Positions 25,361-39,800 are shown, counted from the stretch's first letter. The stretch: DNA of 64,000 bases from Symsagittifera roscoffensis (GCF_963678635.1 NC_087063.1:19408143-19472142), one strand, 5' to 3'. The notes: a model not told the origin generated them from the letters alone. Program-made: numbers and translations.

Positions 25361-27559
25361 CAGCTTATACAAAAGTTGGCAAGTTGAGGGCGATTTGGAG
25401 AGAACTAAAAAAATTCTTATGTAAAAAGGTAAAATTTTCCGTTTCCCAAGACTCAATTGTATAACTTAATGAAATGTACGACAATTTTGCAAGTTAGAAT
25501 TTTTTAATTTTTTGCATAATTATAAGTTTTATCGAACACTATTTGAAACATTATAATAGGTTAGCGCCATTTAAATGATTGGTAAAAAATTGTTTTTTTT
25601 TTCCATTTTATTTTCAAATTTTTGGAAGCTAATGAAGAAATCAAACAAAAAATTTTCTTAAAAATTCAATATAAATTGCTGAGTAAAAATTATAGTAATA
25701 GTTAAATATTAGGATACCATTTTTGAAGAAACCATTGCGAAAAACATTAGCAAATAGGGTGATTCTGAAACGAGCTTTGCTTGTAAGCGAACGATGATTT
25801 TAGTTTTACTTGTGGCCAAAGAACCTCCAGTGACATGATAGTCGTTTAATTTTCTTAGGGAATTGAAAATTCATAGTTAGATACTCTATTATGCTCTAAA
25901 ACTTTTTTGATTAAAATTTACGCCATGGATAAGTTTGAATAGTGGGATTTCTACAGGTTTAATGAACTTGCCCCGGATGATCATGAGTCCAATTTTTTTT
26001 TTCGATGGGCATAAAAATGAGCGAAAATTATACATATGGTGAACGGGAACGTAATTGCGGAGAGTGCCATGCAGGTTAATGCCTTAATAAAAAAATTAAA
26101 GCTTAAAAAATTTTGGGATTAGTATTTGGAATTAAAAAAGAGATAGCGGTTATCTGGATTGCATGATTCTTTCAAAAACATAGAGATAGAGTCGCGTTGG
26201 CTTTGTATTTACTTATTTTGAAAGTTATATTGCGGAAAGCATGGGAGAGAGTAAGGTAAGACTTATTTTTTTATTTTGGATGATCGCTTCGTTGTAGGCC
26301 GGACGTACAACTAACATGAGTTTTCTGTATGAGTTTTCTTTATATAAACTTTGGGTTCTAGTTTGCGGGATTTTTTGAGGATGTGTTCTGAATCTCAGTT
26401 TTTCAGGGGTTTAAGTGGCTTTTCGGGCTGGGTTTGAAGGCGGGAATTTTTTGTTGGAAGTGAGATCAGCAGTTTTGATTTTAAATTTTTTTCACTTCTT
26501 TCATGAAGTGAAATGTTCTGTGATTGGTCAAAAAAAATAAAACTTCAGTTAGTGCTGGTCTCAAGCAATAAAAAATTAACCGGATTAGAAAAAGTATCAG
26601 AATAGAGAATATTGTAGGAAGAGTTAGAACTTTTTTTTACATTCAAATGATAGCTTACAATACAGAGAAAAATTAACCAACAAAATTTAACACCACAACG
26701 GTTACTGGTTTTAAGCGTTGGAAAAATGTTCGTTTTATAGAAATTTTCAGAAAAAAAAGAATCTTGTAAGCAGAATTAGAGTTTCTTTTATCAAAAAGAT
26801 GTCGAACATTATCTATCATCCAATTATTCTCTACAAATTCATCTAGTTGTATCAAACCTTGGAAATTTTCTAATTGATTTTGGTTGTTTGAATCTGTGAA
26901 AAAGTAAAAATATACACGGTTTCTGTTTTTGTCCTGATTTTAAATAAAATTAAACGTTGTAAGTCTTGCTTGCAATCGCTAGAGTTGAGATGTGAAAGAA
27001 TTTGACGACCGTTTTGGTTGCATTATTCATGGTCGAATTTTTTTTTAATCCTTGAACAATGTTTAATTCTTGAACGATATTCTTGAACAATGTTCTTTTT
27101 TTTCAGAAAATATTCCGGTGAACTTCCAGTTTAGAAGTGCTGTAGATCTGGCCTTTGAATATAACGTTACGATTGCAATTGCTGTTTCTGTTGCTAATAG
27201 CGGCGATGTGTATGTTGTATGGCCTGTCTTTGAATAACAGGGTTGTAAGCCTGAGAATGTGTTAGTTTGGTTTTTCACAATACTTTATGCGTACAATTTC
27301 GTTCTTTTGGTTGTTGAAAAATTACACGGTAGTTGAAGGTTATCAGAGCAAATAAATGAGACGTGTAAAAAATTTTCGTCAAGATTTTTAGGGTAATATT
27401 AAAATTATAACAGCAACACAACGGTACATTGTGGATTAAACTTCTTTCAGAGAGAAAGAGGTCAGATTGGCTTTTGTGTTTTCTTATTATAAAGGTTATA
27501 TTGCGGAAAGCATGGGAGAGTGTAAGCTAAATTTTCATGCGGGTTTTTATAACGTGGCT

Positions 27560-28318
27560 GATCGCTTCGGCGTAGTCCGGATGTAGATGTGCGGCTTTGT
27601 GGGAAGTATCAGTGCTAGAAGTGTTATTGGATAGATGAAGAAGCGGATTGAGGTAATCGGTTAATTGATATCGGTCATTTATCGTCAAGAATTGGTTTTT
27701 TAAATAATTTTATCTGAATCATACTGAAATCTGAATCATCAGTAATAAGGCTGCGAGTATCCTCAAGGGGATCGGAAAGCGTTGACTGAAGTGGGGTAGC
27801 ATCAGTGTAGGGGGAAGGAGACTTTCTGGAAGGTTATTATGAGGGAATGGCGATGCCGAAAAGTTAGCTGCGACCTTGGGTTCGGAGTCTAAGACTTTGT
27901 CTGAGGTTCTACTTCTGAGGTCTGTGAAAAGTTGCGGATATTAAAAGCGACTTGTGTCGAATCGTCAGAGTGCATGTGAGATGAGTTGGATGATGTTTGT
28001 GAAAAAGTGAATGTGGTTGTGAAGAGGGTAGAACGTCATGGATAGAAGCAAAAGAGGGTGAGCGATGAAACAGGAGGGGTCAGAAGAAGGTCAATGGAGG
28101 GATCCAAGATCCAATGGAGGGATCCAAGATATATAATTTTTGATAGTTTCAAAATATCCACTGTAATCTTGCGTTTAGATGTCTGTGAAGCCTGCTGTTT
28201 CAGCTAGTTTTCTTAAATTTTTGTCGGTTGTCGATAAATTGTATTCAATTTTGCGAGTAGCACCTGAAAATGCTGTGTTCGAATGTGATGTTGGAGTTCT
28301 GACTTTGAGTATATACCT
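27560..28318 (-). mobile_element. Probable fossil of the Pro/Ser/Thr-rich pre-env ORF
   Basis: This stretch is less AT-rich than its neighbours. Read on the minus strand it is dominated by Pro, Ser, Thr, Asp and Glu codons, for example around 27,770-27,850. That composition and its place next to env pieces resemble the pre-env ORF of the + element (61,645-62,778), but I could not align it by eye. A GGATCCAAGAT-containing 20-mer is duplicated near 28,095-28,130. Confidence 0.35.
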
Positions 28319-30190
28319 ATTGATTGTAATTGAATATCCGGATTTCTACCTTTTGCGTGAATGATTGCGGCGAAACGATTTTTAGTGGTGGCATTATAGT
28401 AGGATATGGTGTTACAAAGTAGTAGTTATCTTCTTCAGGATTAACTTCTAGTACAATGTGGCTACTTTCGGATTTCAAATTAATGTTCGTCGTGGAAGGT
28501 TATCTACGATGTTAACTTTTTTTGTGTAAAAAATTGGTTTGCGTCGGAAGCTTCGTTTATCTGGGAAAACTTTTAAGGGTGATGCTTTTTTCGTTTATGT
28601 GTAGTACCAGAGGATGTTTCCTTTGTAATTATTAAAGTTGGATCGATCAATGAAATGAGACATCCTGCATAAAGTATCTTTAATACAGCTAGTGCTAGCA
28701 ATTGAAGGATTTGTACTTGTTCCAATTCACATGAGTGATGGAATTGTTCGATCCAAATAACAATTCTCCAAAAATTCTACCAATTGCGAAGTTTTTTTTT
28801 CAATTGAACATCATAGTAAATGCTCAAGTATGTATAATTCATAAGAACAAATTTTTGGAAACATTTTGTATAGCGAAACAGGTACATAAGATTCTTCATC
28901 ATTACGATTTTCATTAGTTGCTGTAGCAGGAAAACAAATTTTCCTGTGTACTTATCAAAACTTTTTTCATATTCTACTAAAAATTCTGAGTACTAATTTG
29001 AAAATAGTAATTTCATTAAAATGCGTACTGTGTTTTTGGGTAAACTTGAAAACATTTGAAGTTATTTTCGATGCCAAATTTTATCGATAAAGCTTGCCTT
29101 GAGTTTTTGGTTTGGCGTGGAATTATTTTAATAAAATCCTTGATTCTATAAAATTTTGTAGATAGAATTTTTCAATCGTGCTTGATGTTTAGCTACATGA
29201 AATTCTGTGCAAATATCTACAGAGAACCAAACAATGATAGCTTGTGTGCAAGTTGTTGGGTCACAACATTTTTGATCACTTTTACCTAGTAAGCGAAATC
29301 GTTGATGAAAAACTGAGTTATTTTTTTAATCTCTTGTGAGTTGAACTTGTTCTCATTGTAATTTCCTTTGAAAAGTAAAATTTCCTGAATTGTTGTAATT
29401 TTTGTGCAAGCTTTACAGTTCGGGGTATTTTTGATGTGATGATCATAGATTAATCTTTCATGGTAGGCACGTTTTTCATCTAGTTGTATCAAGCCTTGGC
29501 TTTGTTCTAATTATTGTTGGTTGTTTGAATCTGAGAAAAAGTGAAAACTTACAGTGTTCCTTTTATGTCTTAGCTTTAAATCAACCGTTGAGATGTAAAA
29601 TACGTTCAATACTGCTTTCGTAGTATGGTTTGGAGTCATATCAATTTTAATTTCTTTTTGATGTTTGTGAACAATGTAGTTTTTTTTCAGAAAAGCTTTT
29701 GGAGAATTCCCAGCCTACATGATTTCATTTCTTCTTTCCATTGCTTGTGGTTCTGATTTGTATTGAGTGACTTGATTTACAGCATTTTTATGTTACGTCT
29801 TTCAAATGTCTTCGCAATCATAACGCGTTTCTAAAAACTCTCGTATTCCCGTTGTTGGTGATGGGTTATCATGAGAAGTTGACTTCATTTTGTTTGAAAA
29901 GTAAAGAGCGTTTTTTTAACAATTATCATAACAAAAGATATATTTGTACGCAAGTCCTAAAAAAGTCTGTGAAAAATATCCGATTGTTTTTTTGGTGTAT
30001 CCATTGTATTTATATATTAATTTGTTGCAAATAAAAGGAGGAGATAAGGTTTGTACAGTTATATCTGTTTGAGAAATTGGTAAAGGATGGTGTATAATAG
30101 TTTCTAAATTTCTTAGTTTCAAACTTAAAATGTGAATTCTTGAAGTGCTTTTAATCGCTGGTTATGATTTTTATGGCTTGGTGAATGTCA
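28318..30190 (-). mobile_element. Pre-env/env fossil block, copy 2
   Basis: Second copy of the 22,363-24,165 block. The minus-strand segment at about 29,990-30,100 reads ITVQTLSPPF...YTKKTIGY, clearly homologous to the end of the + element's pre-env ORF (ITAQSLPPPF...YTKKTIGY). The env N-terminal match lies at 29,685-29,800. Broken. Confidence 0.75.
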
Positions 30191-32295
30191 TGTCTGTAGT
30201 GTGAACAATTTAAAGCCCAATTAAGAAGAAGTGTGCTATCTGAAGCTGTTGTTCCACTCAATTTCTTATGAACTGTTTGTATTTTGACTTTCTTGATTTC
30301 TTTTATTTTAAATTTGTCCGGGTCCTGCTGGAAAGGTATTAAATTGTGGGATACTTGAAATAGAAGGGGTGAAAGGTAGAGAAAGTGTTGCTGGCAGAGA
30401 AGATTATGATGTCTCTGAAAGAATTTCAGGTGAGTCTTTAACTAGGTTTGGTTCACCGTGTGGATAATGATAAGTCACCCATTTTGGAAGACGTTTTTAG
30501 GGTATTGAAGGAAAGATTGGGTTATCTCTTAATTGTGCGAAGTTTGGGTTAGAATCTATATCTGTTGGTGAATGAGGGTTATTTGGCAGTCAAATTTTGT
30601 TTGCAAGTAAAGAGCTGTCCTATATACTTTCTGATTGTGGTGTTAAGGAAGTTGATGGTTTTGATTGTGAACCTATGTTGAACGAATTCTTTGTGGTTTG
30701 TGAAGTTTTTGTTTCGTCAAGATGAATTATGTGTCTGCTTATTGTTATTTCTTGGCTTTGTTTGCTTCTTCGACCAATGCCTCGTGAAATTAAAGAATAG
30801 ATGGTTTAGGTTTGTTCGTATGGCGGTTCGCTTAATGGTGCGTTTTGACGTGCTGGAGTCAATGGTTTGGAAAAAATTCCTTTTTTGTAATTCAAGTGTG
30901 TATGAGTTTTCTACATATGAAATTCGGGTTTTCTTTCGCGGATGTATTCTGAACATCAGTTTTTCCGGTATTTGGAGTGGGGTTTTGGACTGGGTTTGAT
31001 AGTGGAAGGTTTGGGTTGAAAGTGTGATCAGCACTTTTGCTTTTTAATTTTGTTAATTAAGTTTTGTACATTATTTTGCTACAAACAGTGCTGGTCTTAA
31101 GAAATGAAAAATTACTCGGATTAAAAAAAGTAACAAAATAGAGAATATTGTAGGAGGAGTTAGAACTTCTTTTACATTTAAATGATATCTTAATTGACAA
31201 AGAAAGTATATCTATCAAACCTAAAACCATAACTAATGCTGATCTTAAGCATTGAAAGAAAGTTTGGATTATGGAAGCTATCAGAACAAACTATACTTTA
31301 AGCAAAATTAGAACTTATTTTTTGTTAAAAAGATATCTTATTTCTCGATCATCAAAATATCATCTAGAGTATCATCTAGTCTTAACAAGCTATGGCTATT
31401 TTCTAATTGCTGTTGAATTTTTGAATATCAGAAAAAGTGAAAACTTACAAGGTTTCTGTTTTTGTCTCACTTTTGAAAAAATTTAAAGTTGTGAGCCTGG
31501 ATGTAAAAATGAACTTTCTTTGTCAGAAAAGTTTCCGGTGAGTTTCCATTGTTGTAGATCTTGCCTTTGAATAAAAGTTTCTTATTACTTTTGTTAATTG
31601 TTGTTTTTATTGCTTGTGGTTCTGATTTGTATTGAGTGAGACTGCGTTACAAAAATTCTTTTGGTCCTGTCGGTGATAATGGATTATCATGGGATGATGG
31701 TTTCAAAAATGTCAGAGGTGAAAAATGTTTTTTTAAACAAATATTAACAGATTCATTTGTGCAAAAGATCTGAAAATGGATTATTAAAGAAGTAAAACCG
31801 ATTGTTTTTGTTGGTGTACATATGGTATTTATATATGAATTTGGTGCAGGTATAGGAGAAGGTGGTGTTTGTACAGTTAAATCTAGTTGAAAAGTGGTAA
31901 TGATAGTGTGTAATCTTTCTCAAAGTTTTCGTTTAAATTCCAATTTTAAAAATTAACTCTTGAAGAGCTAAAACAAACAGCAAGTTCTGATCTTCTATGT
32001 CTTGGTGAACGTCGTGTCTATAGTGAAAAGTTTTTAAACCCAGCTATGAAGTCGTGTGCTAATTGAATGTTGTCCGTATAGTGGAGGAGGTGCTACAAAG
32101 TTGTTCCAGTCAAGTTTTAATTGCCTGTTTTTTTTTGACTTTCTTGATATCTCTGAATTATAACTTGTTGGAGTCCTGGTGGGAACGTATTAAATTGTGG
32201 TATGCTTGATATAGATAATGTGAAAAGTAGACAAAGTGTTTTTGGTAGAGTAGATGATGATGTCTCTGAAAGAGTTTCAGGTGAGTCTTTAACTA
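30190..32295 (-). mobile_element. Further env/pre-env fossil, partly duplicated
   Basis: Minus-strand remnants continue. The stretch 29.6-30.66 kb is repeated, diverged, at about 31.5-32.44 kb: both copies share GATGATGTCTCTGAAAGA or a near-identical form followed by GTGAGTCTTTAACTAGGTTT. Another env N-terminal match lies at 31,525-31,650. The 30,717-31,034 segment shares its end with the 7,702-8,010 segment of the array. No intact gene remains. Confidence 0.6.
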
Positions 32296-35200
32296 GGTTT
32301 GGTTTACCGTGTGTATAATGAAAGTTCAGCCAAAGTGGAAGACGTTGTTAGGGTGTTGAAGGGAAGACTGGGTTATCTCTTTATTGTTCGGAGGTTGGGT
32401 TGGGTTAGAATCCATATCTGTTGGTAAGTGGGGGATTTTAGATATCTTACATTACTTAAAAGTTTCATTATACAAAATTAAAACAACAACAAGCGCTGGT
32501 CTTAAGCATTGAAAAAAAGTGCAGATTATAGAAACTATCCGGATAAAGTATTTTGTTAGAAGATTTAAAACTTTTTTTTTTGAAAATAAAACGTATCTTA
32601 CAATACATATACAACTTATATAATTAAAAATTCAATCTTTCCGGTCAACGATTTGGGAAAGAGATCGATATAGTTAAAAAACGGTGTAAAAAGCCGAAAA
32701 CTTTATACAACATATTAGAAAAATTGCTATCAAAAAATCTAACGTATGAAAGAAAAAAATAACAAAAGAATAAAGAAAAATTAAAAAATTAAACAGAGAG
32801 TCTCAAGATTTGAGACAAATTGTTTCAAAGTGATCATTCAGAGAAAGATTTCACATATTCTAGAGGTCTTTAAAATATTAACATTACTCTTAAGCAGAGA
32901 TGAATTTGTGTAGTGGATTTCATTGAGGGGATGGAAAGTGATAAGTTTTGGCGATGGATAGGTATTGGGCATGAAAAATGATAGGTATTGGCGAAGAATG
33001 GAGGTTGTTTTGATATTAAGTTGTTTTTTCTTGTTTTTATTGAGTCGGTTAGCAGGGTTTTTTCTGAGACATCTAGGCTTCAGGTTAAATGGTTTTGGTA
33101 TTATTTTTATTTAGGCTCAAGTAGCCTTTTTTGAACTTTTCTGGAGTATTAATTCATCTTTTTTTGGTTTGTGTGCTGAAGTTTTTCGGCAGGGTTTAAA
33201 TTATGTTCTGCTTTTTTGTCATTAAATATGAGAGTTGTGCTGATTGTTGACCTGATGTTCCTGAACTTTTATTTCAATGTTTAAATCAAGCTTTTTTGAT
33301 CGCATTATAGTTCTAGTTTCAAATAAGATAGATTTGTTTAATTGGACGATGACGGCGTATGAAAAACTGATAAAGGAAGAAACTCGGTGATTGGTCGGAT
33401 TATATTTCTGGGTTTCTCAGAAATAAGTAGTGTGCGAAATGAAGTGTGGAATGTATCAAAAGAGTCAAATAAACAAAACCTAATTAATAATTAGAATATT
33501 CATGAGGCTTTAGTATTTGTTCAGAATATCAATTATTTGACAAACCTTTCAAGTCGTTTGTCTTCAGATGTATCCTTGAGTACTACTTTTTAAAATTTTT
33601 TTGACTTTTGTATGAAGGTTTGCTAATTTTTTTAGGCTCTTTTTGTAGTTTAAAAGATTGAAGAAATCTAGATTAATTTCTTATATCTGGTTTTTCTTGG
33701 AATTTACGGTTTTTTTTTGCATATCAGTGTGCTTAGTCGTTGGGTAAATTTTCCTTTTGTATGGTTAGATTTTCACTTTGTTGTAGTATTATTTGGTTTT
33801 CTTGGAAGTTTTTTTTTTTTGTTTTTGTTAGTGATTCAATGATGTGAATTCCAGTGGATGAGTATAATTGTGTTAATTCACTAAGAGCGTACTCCTTTGG
33901 ATGGTAGGTTGAGATTTTTTCTATTTTGTATATATTTTTTTTGTTTTTTGATCTATAAATTTTAATGTAACATCAGATGGTTTGTCAATAGCTTGGTAGG
34001 ATCCTTTTTGGAGCATTGGCACCTATTTAGATGTTTTTTAAGCATTGGGAATTTTGACTTTAAGGTAGAGGCTTCCTTTTGAAGTCTGAAACTGGTGTGA
34101 AACGAGAGTTAAATGTAATTAAAATGTTTTTCTTTGGAGCAATTTCTGTGTTACTCTTTGGTAGAATTAATTATTTTTTGTCTCCGTTTAAATGACATGA
34201 TAAAAATGATCGACATGATAGAAATGATAAAAATGATCGTCATGATCGAACATTTTGTTGTTCTTATCCATGGGGTGATAAATTACAGCATACTGAATCT
34301 TTCGATGGTTTGCAATATCCTTGGAAGTTTTTGGATGCGTATGCTATGAACATGATTGGTTTGCTATATTTTTAGATGAAAAAAATTTTGTATGGTGATA
34401 AACCAGAAGTTTTGCTAGTTTTTGAAAGACATGTTAAAGTGAAAATACCTTAATGTCTGGTCATCACGCAGCGTATTTAGTCATTTCCCTTTGTATTAAA
34501 TATTAAATTTTCTTTTAATAAGCGCTTAATGCCTTCAACTTCAACTAGTCTATTTGCTTAAGGAGCATTTGAAGTTTTTGGTTTTGAGAGTATATAAGTG
34601 GTGTAAGGTTACGATTTCGTTGTAAAAAAGTTTAGTGCCATTATCTGATACAAATCTTTGGGTAAAGCAAACTTAGATATCCAATGTTCAAAAAGTGTAA
34701 GGCATGCATAATAAACTTTACAGTGGTATTCTGGGCTTAAAATTAAATATTATTTTAAAATGTCTACAATTCCCATACTCCATAAATTAGCGTCAAAAGA
34801 TGTTTTTTTGGGTCATTTGAGAGTCCGTGATTAAAATGAAGACTTTTTCTTTCAGGGAAAAATTTTTGTGTCAACTGATATTCCGCGGTTAAAAATTAAA
34901 CTTTGCCCTCTGAAGACTTTATTTATGATTTCTTTTAATTTGAAAAAAGTTCGTAAAATTGGAGTGTAAGGACAGTCCTTGCAATATGATTTAATCCAAG
35001 CTGATGCATTAGTGAAGTAAGAACTTTGTATGAAATTATGATATATTTTTCTGAAACAATATGTCGTTTTATATTTGAAGAATGGTTGCTATGAAAAGCG
35101 GTTAAGACCAAGTTTTCTGTTAAACAGGATAGTTTTGTATCAGGGTTTTGAATTCTAAAAATTCTGTGTTTTCAATAATGGAGATATTGTTGAGTTTGCG

Positions 35201-36877
35201 AAAACATTGTAGGAAGGTTTCAACTCCTTTTATAATCATATCAGCTTTGGCAGCTTTTGTTTGGTATTTGTTTCATTATTTCATTTGTCTGATAACAAGA
35301 TCTAACTTATGATATTTTTGAGTGAAATGGTTGTAAATTGGAGAGTGCAAAGCAAAAAAATGTATATGTTGTGTTTCAAAATTTGTTAGGGAAATATTGT
35401 CGATGGGTTCCCTAAAATCGAAAAGTTTATTGATCGTCCATTTTTTCACTGTGTCCTATGCGGCTTTTTTGTATCAACTATTTATTGTTTTTTTTAACGG
35501 AAATTTAATTTTCGTTTGAGGGATTGGTGTATAATTTTTCAATTTTTGTTATTCTTATCCATGAAGGTTGTGGTATAGGTTACTTGTTAGAATATGTTTG
35601 TAGCTGTTAGGTATATTTCGTACTGATTATGTTAACATTCAATGTAAAGTGGAAAGTGTTCTAAATATTCAAAATTTTTCATGTTTTTGGTATCTGAATA
35701 TAATTTTACTGCGTATTTACTTTCCAATTGTGGAGAGATTTCAACTTTTGCAATGAAAATTTTTTGTATTTTGTATTTTGTGTTTTTTTTGGTGGTGCAT
35801 TTTTAATTAGTGTATCTGGAAGAGTAGGGTTTTTTCCAGCTGTCTTTTTATATAAAAATTTGTGAATTTCAATAATACAAATTGAAATCGGTTTACTCTA
35901 AAATTCGTGTTAGATTGCTATACAAAGAGAAATACTTGGGGTTTATGGTCAATGAAAAATCTGTTGGGTGTTTTGATCGTAGTATTAGAAGTTCTTACTC
36001 TGTTTTTGTGTATATTTTGGCTGTACATTCTCTCATCAGTGTAGAGAGTCGTATTCCTGCTTGAGTGAAAAATCTTGATATAAGGTTCATTTTTTATGTT
36101 TCCTAATGCGACTGTAAAAGCACTGCGATTATTCCAAAATTCGATGCCTCTTACTTATCATATATGGGTTGAATTGGATTGTGAATTGTGGTTGATTATT
36201 CTTGACCAAAACTTTTTTGAATTAACCAAAAATGTTTTGGTGTTTAATTGTCCATTCGAAGTCAATTTGTTGGCAGAAGCTGTTGTAAAATGGTCTGAAT
36301 TAAAATTGTTTTGTATACAAATATACTTAGAAAATATAACAGGCTGAGTAAATCTTGTTTTTAATTTTTTAGTACTTTCTGTAATTTTCATTTTTTTTTA
36401 GCTTTCATAGATGTTGTTGTTTGTCCTTAACCGATACCTCCCAAAAACCTAAAACGTGTGAGGAAAAACGTGATTTATCTGGGGCCTGCGTTCATGTTTT
36501 CTGTTTGTAAGATTTGGTGTTTTTTCTTAAACTGAAAATTTCAAGTTTTTGTTCGTGATTGAATGGAAACTACGTCTAGACATGTAATTACGTTCTTACT
36601 TAAAAATTGTTGTTGAATTATTGTACTCCTAAATGCTGAAAAAGATGCTGGTCCTATGGACATTCCGAAGATCAGCCTTATAAATCATATTGTTGGTTTC
36701 CTATGACGAATTGTGATGATTGCTTATCCAGAGAATAAATTATCTGATTGTATGCACTATTCAGTTCAGGAGTGGTGTAGTTTTGTCCATTATTTTTTTG
36801 AGATTAATTTGTATATCGGTTCAGCAAGCCAGTTACATTTGGATTCGTCAATAATTGAGTTTAGATATCTAGCGTTT
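32295..36877 (-). mobile_element. Pol fossil (RT to integrase C-terminus) and pol-env interval, tandem copy 1
   Basis: Minus-strand remnant of pol and the interval after it. Reverse-complement matches to the + element in pol order are RT near 36,700-36,875 (ARYLNS.IDESKCNW), RNase H near 36,100-36,250, and the integrase C-terminal GPY-like module near 33,800-34,050. The small-membrane-ORF interval follows near 32,450-32,650. Heavily interrupted. It recurs from 36,878 onward at an offset of about 4.58 kb. Confidence 0.8.
34190..34262 (+). repeat. ATGATAAAA/ATGATCGAC imperfect microsatellite
   Basis: Imperfect repetition of ATGAT-based 9-mers. A matching tract is present in the second pol copy near 38,232-38,292, so it predates that duplication. 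Confidence 0.75.
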
Positions 36878-39800
36878 AGGTTTGGTTTACCGTGTGTATA
36901 ATGAAAGTTCAGCCAAAGTGGAAGACGTTGTTAGGGTGTTGAAGGGAAGACTGGGTTATCTCTTCATTGTTCGGAGGTTGGGTTGGGTTAGAATCCATAT
37001 CTGTTGGTAAGTGGGGGGATTTTAGATATCTTACATTACTTAAAATTTCAATATACAAAATTAAAACAACAACAAGCGCTGGTCTTAAGCATTGAAAAAA
37101 AGTGCGGATTATAGAAACTATCCGGATAAAGTTTTTTGTTAGAAGATTTAAAACTTTTTTTTTGAAAATAAAACGTATCTTACAATACATATACAACTTA
37201 TGTAATTAAAAATTCAATCTTTCTGGTCAACGATTTGGGAAAGAGATCGATATAGTTGAAAAACGGTGTAAAAAGCCGAAAACTGTATACAAAATATTAG
37301 AAAAATTGCTATCAAAAAATCTAACGTATGAATGAAAAAAATAACAAAAGAATAAAGAAAAATAAGATAGAGTCGTTTAATTGGACGATGACGGCGAATG
37401 AAAAACTGATAAAGGAAGAAACTCGGTGATTGGTCGGATTATATTTCTGGGTTTCTCAGAAATAAATAGTGTGCGAAATGAAGTGTGGAATGCATCAAAA
37501 GAGTCAAATAAACAAAACTTATTTAATAATTAGAATATTCATGAGGGTTTCGTATTTGTTCAGAATATCAACTATTTGACACACCTTTCAAGTCATTTTT
37601 CTTCAGATGTATCGTTGAGTACTACTTTTTCAAAAATTTTTGACTGTTGTATGAAGGTTTGCTAATTTTTTTAGGCTCTTTTTGTAGTTTAAAAGATTGA
37701 AGAAAGGTAGATTATTTTCTTATGTCTGGTTTTTCTTGGAATTTACGCTTTTTTTTGCATATCAGTGTGTTTAGTCGTTGGGTAAATTTTCCTTTTGTGT
37801 GGTTAGATTTTCACTTTGTTGTAGTATTGTTTGGTTTTCTTGGAAGTTTTTTTTTTTTGTTTTCATTAGTGATTCAATGATGTGAATTCCAGTGGATGAG
37901 TATAATTGTGTTAATTCACTAAGAGCATACTTCTTTGGATGGTAGGTTAAAAAATTGTTTCTATTTTGTATATTTTTTTTTGTTTTTTGATCTATAAATT
38001 TTAATGTAACATCAGATGGTTTGTCAATAATTTGGTAGGATCCTTTTTGGAGCATTGGCACCTATTTAGATGTTTTTTAAGATTGGGAATTTTGACTTTA
38101 AGGTAGAGGCTTCAATTTTAAGTCTGAAACTGGTGTGAAACGAGAGTTAAATGTAATTAAAATGTTTTTCTTTGTAGCAATTTCTTTGTTACTCTTTGGT
38201 GGAATTAATTATTTTTTTGTCTCCGTTTAAATGACATAATAAAAATGATCGACATGATAGAAATGATAAAAATGATCGTCATGATCAAACATTTTGTTGT
38301 TCTTATTCATGCGGTGATAAATTACAGCATAAATTACAGCTGAATCTTTCGATGGTTTGCAATTTCCTTGGAAGTTTTTGGATGCGTATGCTATGAACAT
38401 GAATGGCGATATTATTAGATGAAAAAAATTTTGTATGGTGATAAACCAGAAGTTTTGCTAGTTTTTGAAAGACATGTTAAAGTGAAAATACCTTAACGTC
38501 TGGTCACTACCCAGCGTATTTAGTCATTTCCCTTTGTATTAAATATTATATTTTCTTTATTGAGCGCTTAATGGCTTGAACTTCAACTAGTCTATTTGCT
38601 TAAGGAGCTTTTGAAGTTTTTGGTTTTGAGAATACATAAGTGGTGTAAGGTTACGATTTCGTTGTAAAAAAGAAGTATAGTGCCATTATCTGTTACAAAT
38701 ATTTGAGTAATGCAAACTTAGATTTCCAATGTTCAAAAAGTGTTAGGCATGCATAATAAACGTTAAAGTGGTATTCTGGGCTTAAAAATTTATATTATTT
38801 AAAAATGTCTACAATTACTATACTCCATAAATTAGCGTCAAAAGATGTTTTTTTGGGTCATTTGAGAGTCCGTGATTAAAATGTAGACTTTTGTCAATAA
38901 CTTAAGGTTCTTATCCATGAAGGTTGTGGTATAGGTTACTTGTCAGAATATTTTTGTAGCTGTTAGGTATATTTCGTACTGATTATGTTAATATTCAATG
39001 TAAAGTGGAAAGTGTTCTAAATAGTCAAAATTTTTCATGTTTTTGGTATCTGAATATAATTTTACTGCGTATTTACTTTCCAATTGTGGAGAGCTTTCAA
39101 CTTTTGCAATGAAAATTTTTTGTATTTTGTATTTTGTATTTTTTTTGGTGGTGCATTTTTAATTAGTGTATCTGGAAGAGTAGGGTTTTTTCCAGCTGTC
39201 CTTTTTATAGAAAAATTTGTGAATTTCAATCATACAAATTGAAATCGGTTTACTCTAAAATTTGTGTTAGATTGCTGTACAAAGAGAAATACTTGGGGTT
39301 TATGGTCAATGAAAAATCTGTTGGGTGTTTTGATCGTAGTATTAGAAGTTCTTACTCTGTTTTTGTGTATATTTTGGCTGTACATTCTCTCATCAGTGTA
39401 GAGAGTCGTATTCCTGCTTGAGTGAAAAATCTTGATATAAGGTTCATTTTGTATGTTTCCTAATGTGACTGTAAAAGCACTGCGATTATTCCAAAATTCG
39501 ATGCCTCTTACTTATCATATATGGGTTGAATTGGATCGTGAATTGTGGTTGATTATTCTTGACTAAAACTTTTTTGAATTAACCAAAAATGTTCTGGTGT
39601 TTAATTGTCCATTCGAAGTCAATTTATCGGCAGAAGCTGTTGTAAAATGGTCTGAATTAAAATTGTTTTTATACAAATATACTTAGAAAATATAACAAGC
39701 TGAGAAAATCTTGTTTTTTATTTTTTAGTACTTTCTGTAATTTTCATTTCTTTTTAGCTTTCATAGATGTTGTTGTTTGTCCTTCAATGATACCTCCCAA

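Larger units (their letters stand above)
24165..27560 (-). repeat. Detached array-like unit with nested insertion
   Basis: From 24,165 the sequence returns to the array unit (TTTATCTGTGATTAGTGTTA, as at 3,943). It is interrupted by about 0.9 kb of unrelated sequence and resumes near 25,215 up to the LTR-module start string near 27,480-27,530. An env N-terminal remnant on the minus strand lies at 27,100-27,270 (SKAR...FSEKKEHCSR, close to the + element's FSEKKVHCSQ). It is more diverged than the main array. Confidence 0.65.

Noticed and set aside
34134-34349. Met/Ile-repeat protein
   Set aside because: It is an ATGAT-based microsatellite within antisense pol fossil.
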